64,000 nt of DNA. Origin: Paulinella micropora (lineage: Eukaryota; Cercozoa; Imbricatea; Euglyphida; Paulinellidae). Below are positions 63,546 through 64,000 of the stretch, one piece after another (the stretch's first letter is position 1; each line of letters begins with the position of its first letter). The notes under the pieces are model-generated. The model was not told the origin of the DNA. It saw only the letters and a list, made by a program, of their open reading frames with translations, and did no database searches. Both the position numbers and the translations under genes were made by a program. The stretch is taken from contig WBZZ01000699.1 of assembly GCA_019918135.1 (NCBI GenBank), positions 18,780-82,779 of the forward strand. Direction: 5' to 3'.

Positions 63546-64000
63546 GAGATGATGCAGGGTAACGGAGGAAGGAGGGTTGGGGAGGGGTGAGGTAGAGGAG
63601 GAAGCTTATGCTCATGGTTGCGCTGCACTGGCTGTGGTCTTGGCAGGCAGGTCGTCCGCAGGTAGTGCGAAGGGTCTAGTTAGCAAAGGAAACGAGAGGG
63701 AAGGCCATGGGTAGGCAAAAAAGATGAAGAGCACGGGGAAGATTGCACCCTGGAGGGAGAGGCAACCAAACCAAAAATGTGATGTCATGTGATGTGATGT
63801 CATGTCATGTTATGTGATGTTATGTGATGTGATGTTATCTATGTTATGTTATGTTATGCTATGTTATATTATCGCATATCCCAACAGTATATACGATTCC
63901 TGGTAGGTGAACAAACAGATGTGCGAAATATTGAAAATTACCTGGACGACCTCCTCTCGTAAGCCTCCTGAAACAGCTTGTCAAAGAGCTTGATCCAGGG
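63542..64000. repeat. Segmental duplication, right copy (continues past window)
   Basis: Second copy of 60870-61330, including the pentanucleotide tract (63777-63870), the 42-nt intron-like segment (63900-63941) and the COR fragment up to CTTGATCCAGGG at the edge. The unit therefore continues to the right. Confidence 0.85.

Noticed and set aside
1-64000. CRISPR array
   Set aside because: Repeats are degenerate or simple; no regular identical repeat with unique spacers is present.
1-64000. tRNA or rRNA genes
   Set aside because: No cloverleaf with TTCRA-type and anticodon-arm sequence, and no rRNA-like block, could be recognised by eye; a tRNA scan would be needed to exclude one.
1-64000. 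Alternative genetic code explaining in-frame stops
   Set aside because: TAA, TAG and TGA all occur both as internal stops in broken genes and as normal ends of intact genes, so no single reassignment fits.

Overview
The window looks like accessory DNA of a large eukaryote-infecting DNA virus (Nucleocytoviricota-like, most plausibly from an amoeba or similar protist), or a copy of such DNA lying in a host chromosome. The coding part is moderately GC-rich and tightly packed on both strands. Its genes are the usual giant-virus accessory set: F-box/LRR proteins, Sel1-repeat proteins, a KCTD-type BTB protein, a cyclin, a WWE-PARP, an ADP-ribosylhydrolase/macrodomain protein, a histone H3-like protein and small secreted or membrane proteins. 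No replication, transcription or capsid hallmark gene is visible, so the taxon cannot be fixed from this window.

Layout. 1-4.2 kb: two divergent LRR genes. 4.2-12.7 kb: a coiled-coil gene, Sel1 genes, a large gene with a possibly degenerate helicase-like C-terminal half, and three copies of a ~20-bp-period array. 13-20 kb: a BTB gene, inverted copies of the array, LRR remnants and an unknown gene. 20-29 kb: two overlapping unknown genes, the H3-like gene, the WWE-PARP, a secreted protein and a 672-residue LRR protein. 29.1-33 kb: almost gene-free, packed with dispersed cassettes and remnants of the F-box/LRR family. 33-42 kb: unknown genes, an LRR gene, a membrane protein and the cyclin. 42.4-50.4 kb: two broken F-box/LRR genes flanking the ADP-ribosylhydrolase/macro gene, which carries a convincing 49-nt spliceosomal-type intron. 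50.7-58.2 kb: unknown genes, a locally amplified family and two genes broken by in-frame stops. 58.6-59.45 kb: foldback DNA and a fragment of a viral-type secreted-protein gene. 59.4-64 kb: different in character, with a conventional F-box + LRR gene, long trinucleotide microsatellites, and tandemly duplicated Roc-COR (Roco GTPase) fragments with short GT-AG introns. This looks like host chromosomal sequence.

How the genes may work together (inference). At least three intact or nearly intact F-box/LRR proteins and one BTB protein would be substrate receptors for SCF and Cul3 ubiquitin ligases. The PARP and the ARH/macro protein are a possible writer/eraser pair for ADP-ribosylation. The cyclin and H3-like protein point to cell-cycle and chromatin control.

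Intergenic DNA is itself organised. It contains G-tract/GGCGCC/C-tract hairpins between genes, an AAATTTG-TCGC-CAAATTT element, a GATATGGCC palindrome, a CAGTGCCAAG...TTTAATTAAA 3'-end element, and the ~20-bp-period arrays. Many reading frames are broken. Several breaks sit in homopolymers (possible consensus errors), but others are plain nonsense or large deletions, so real gene decay is also under way.
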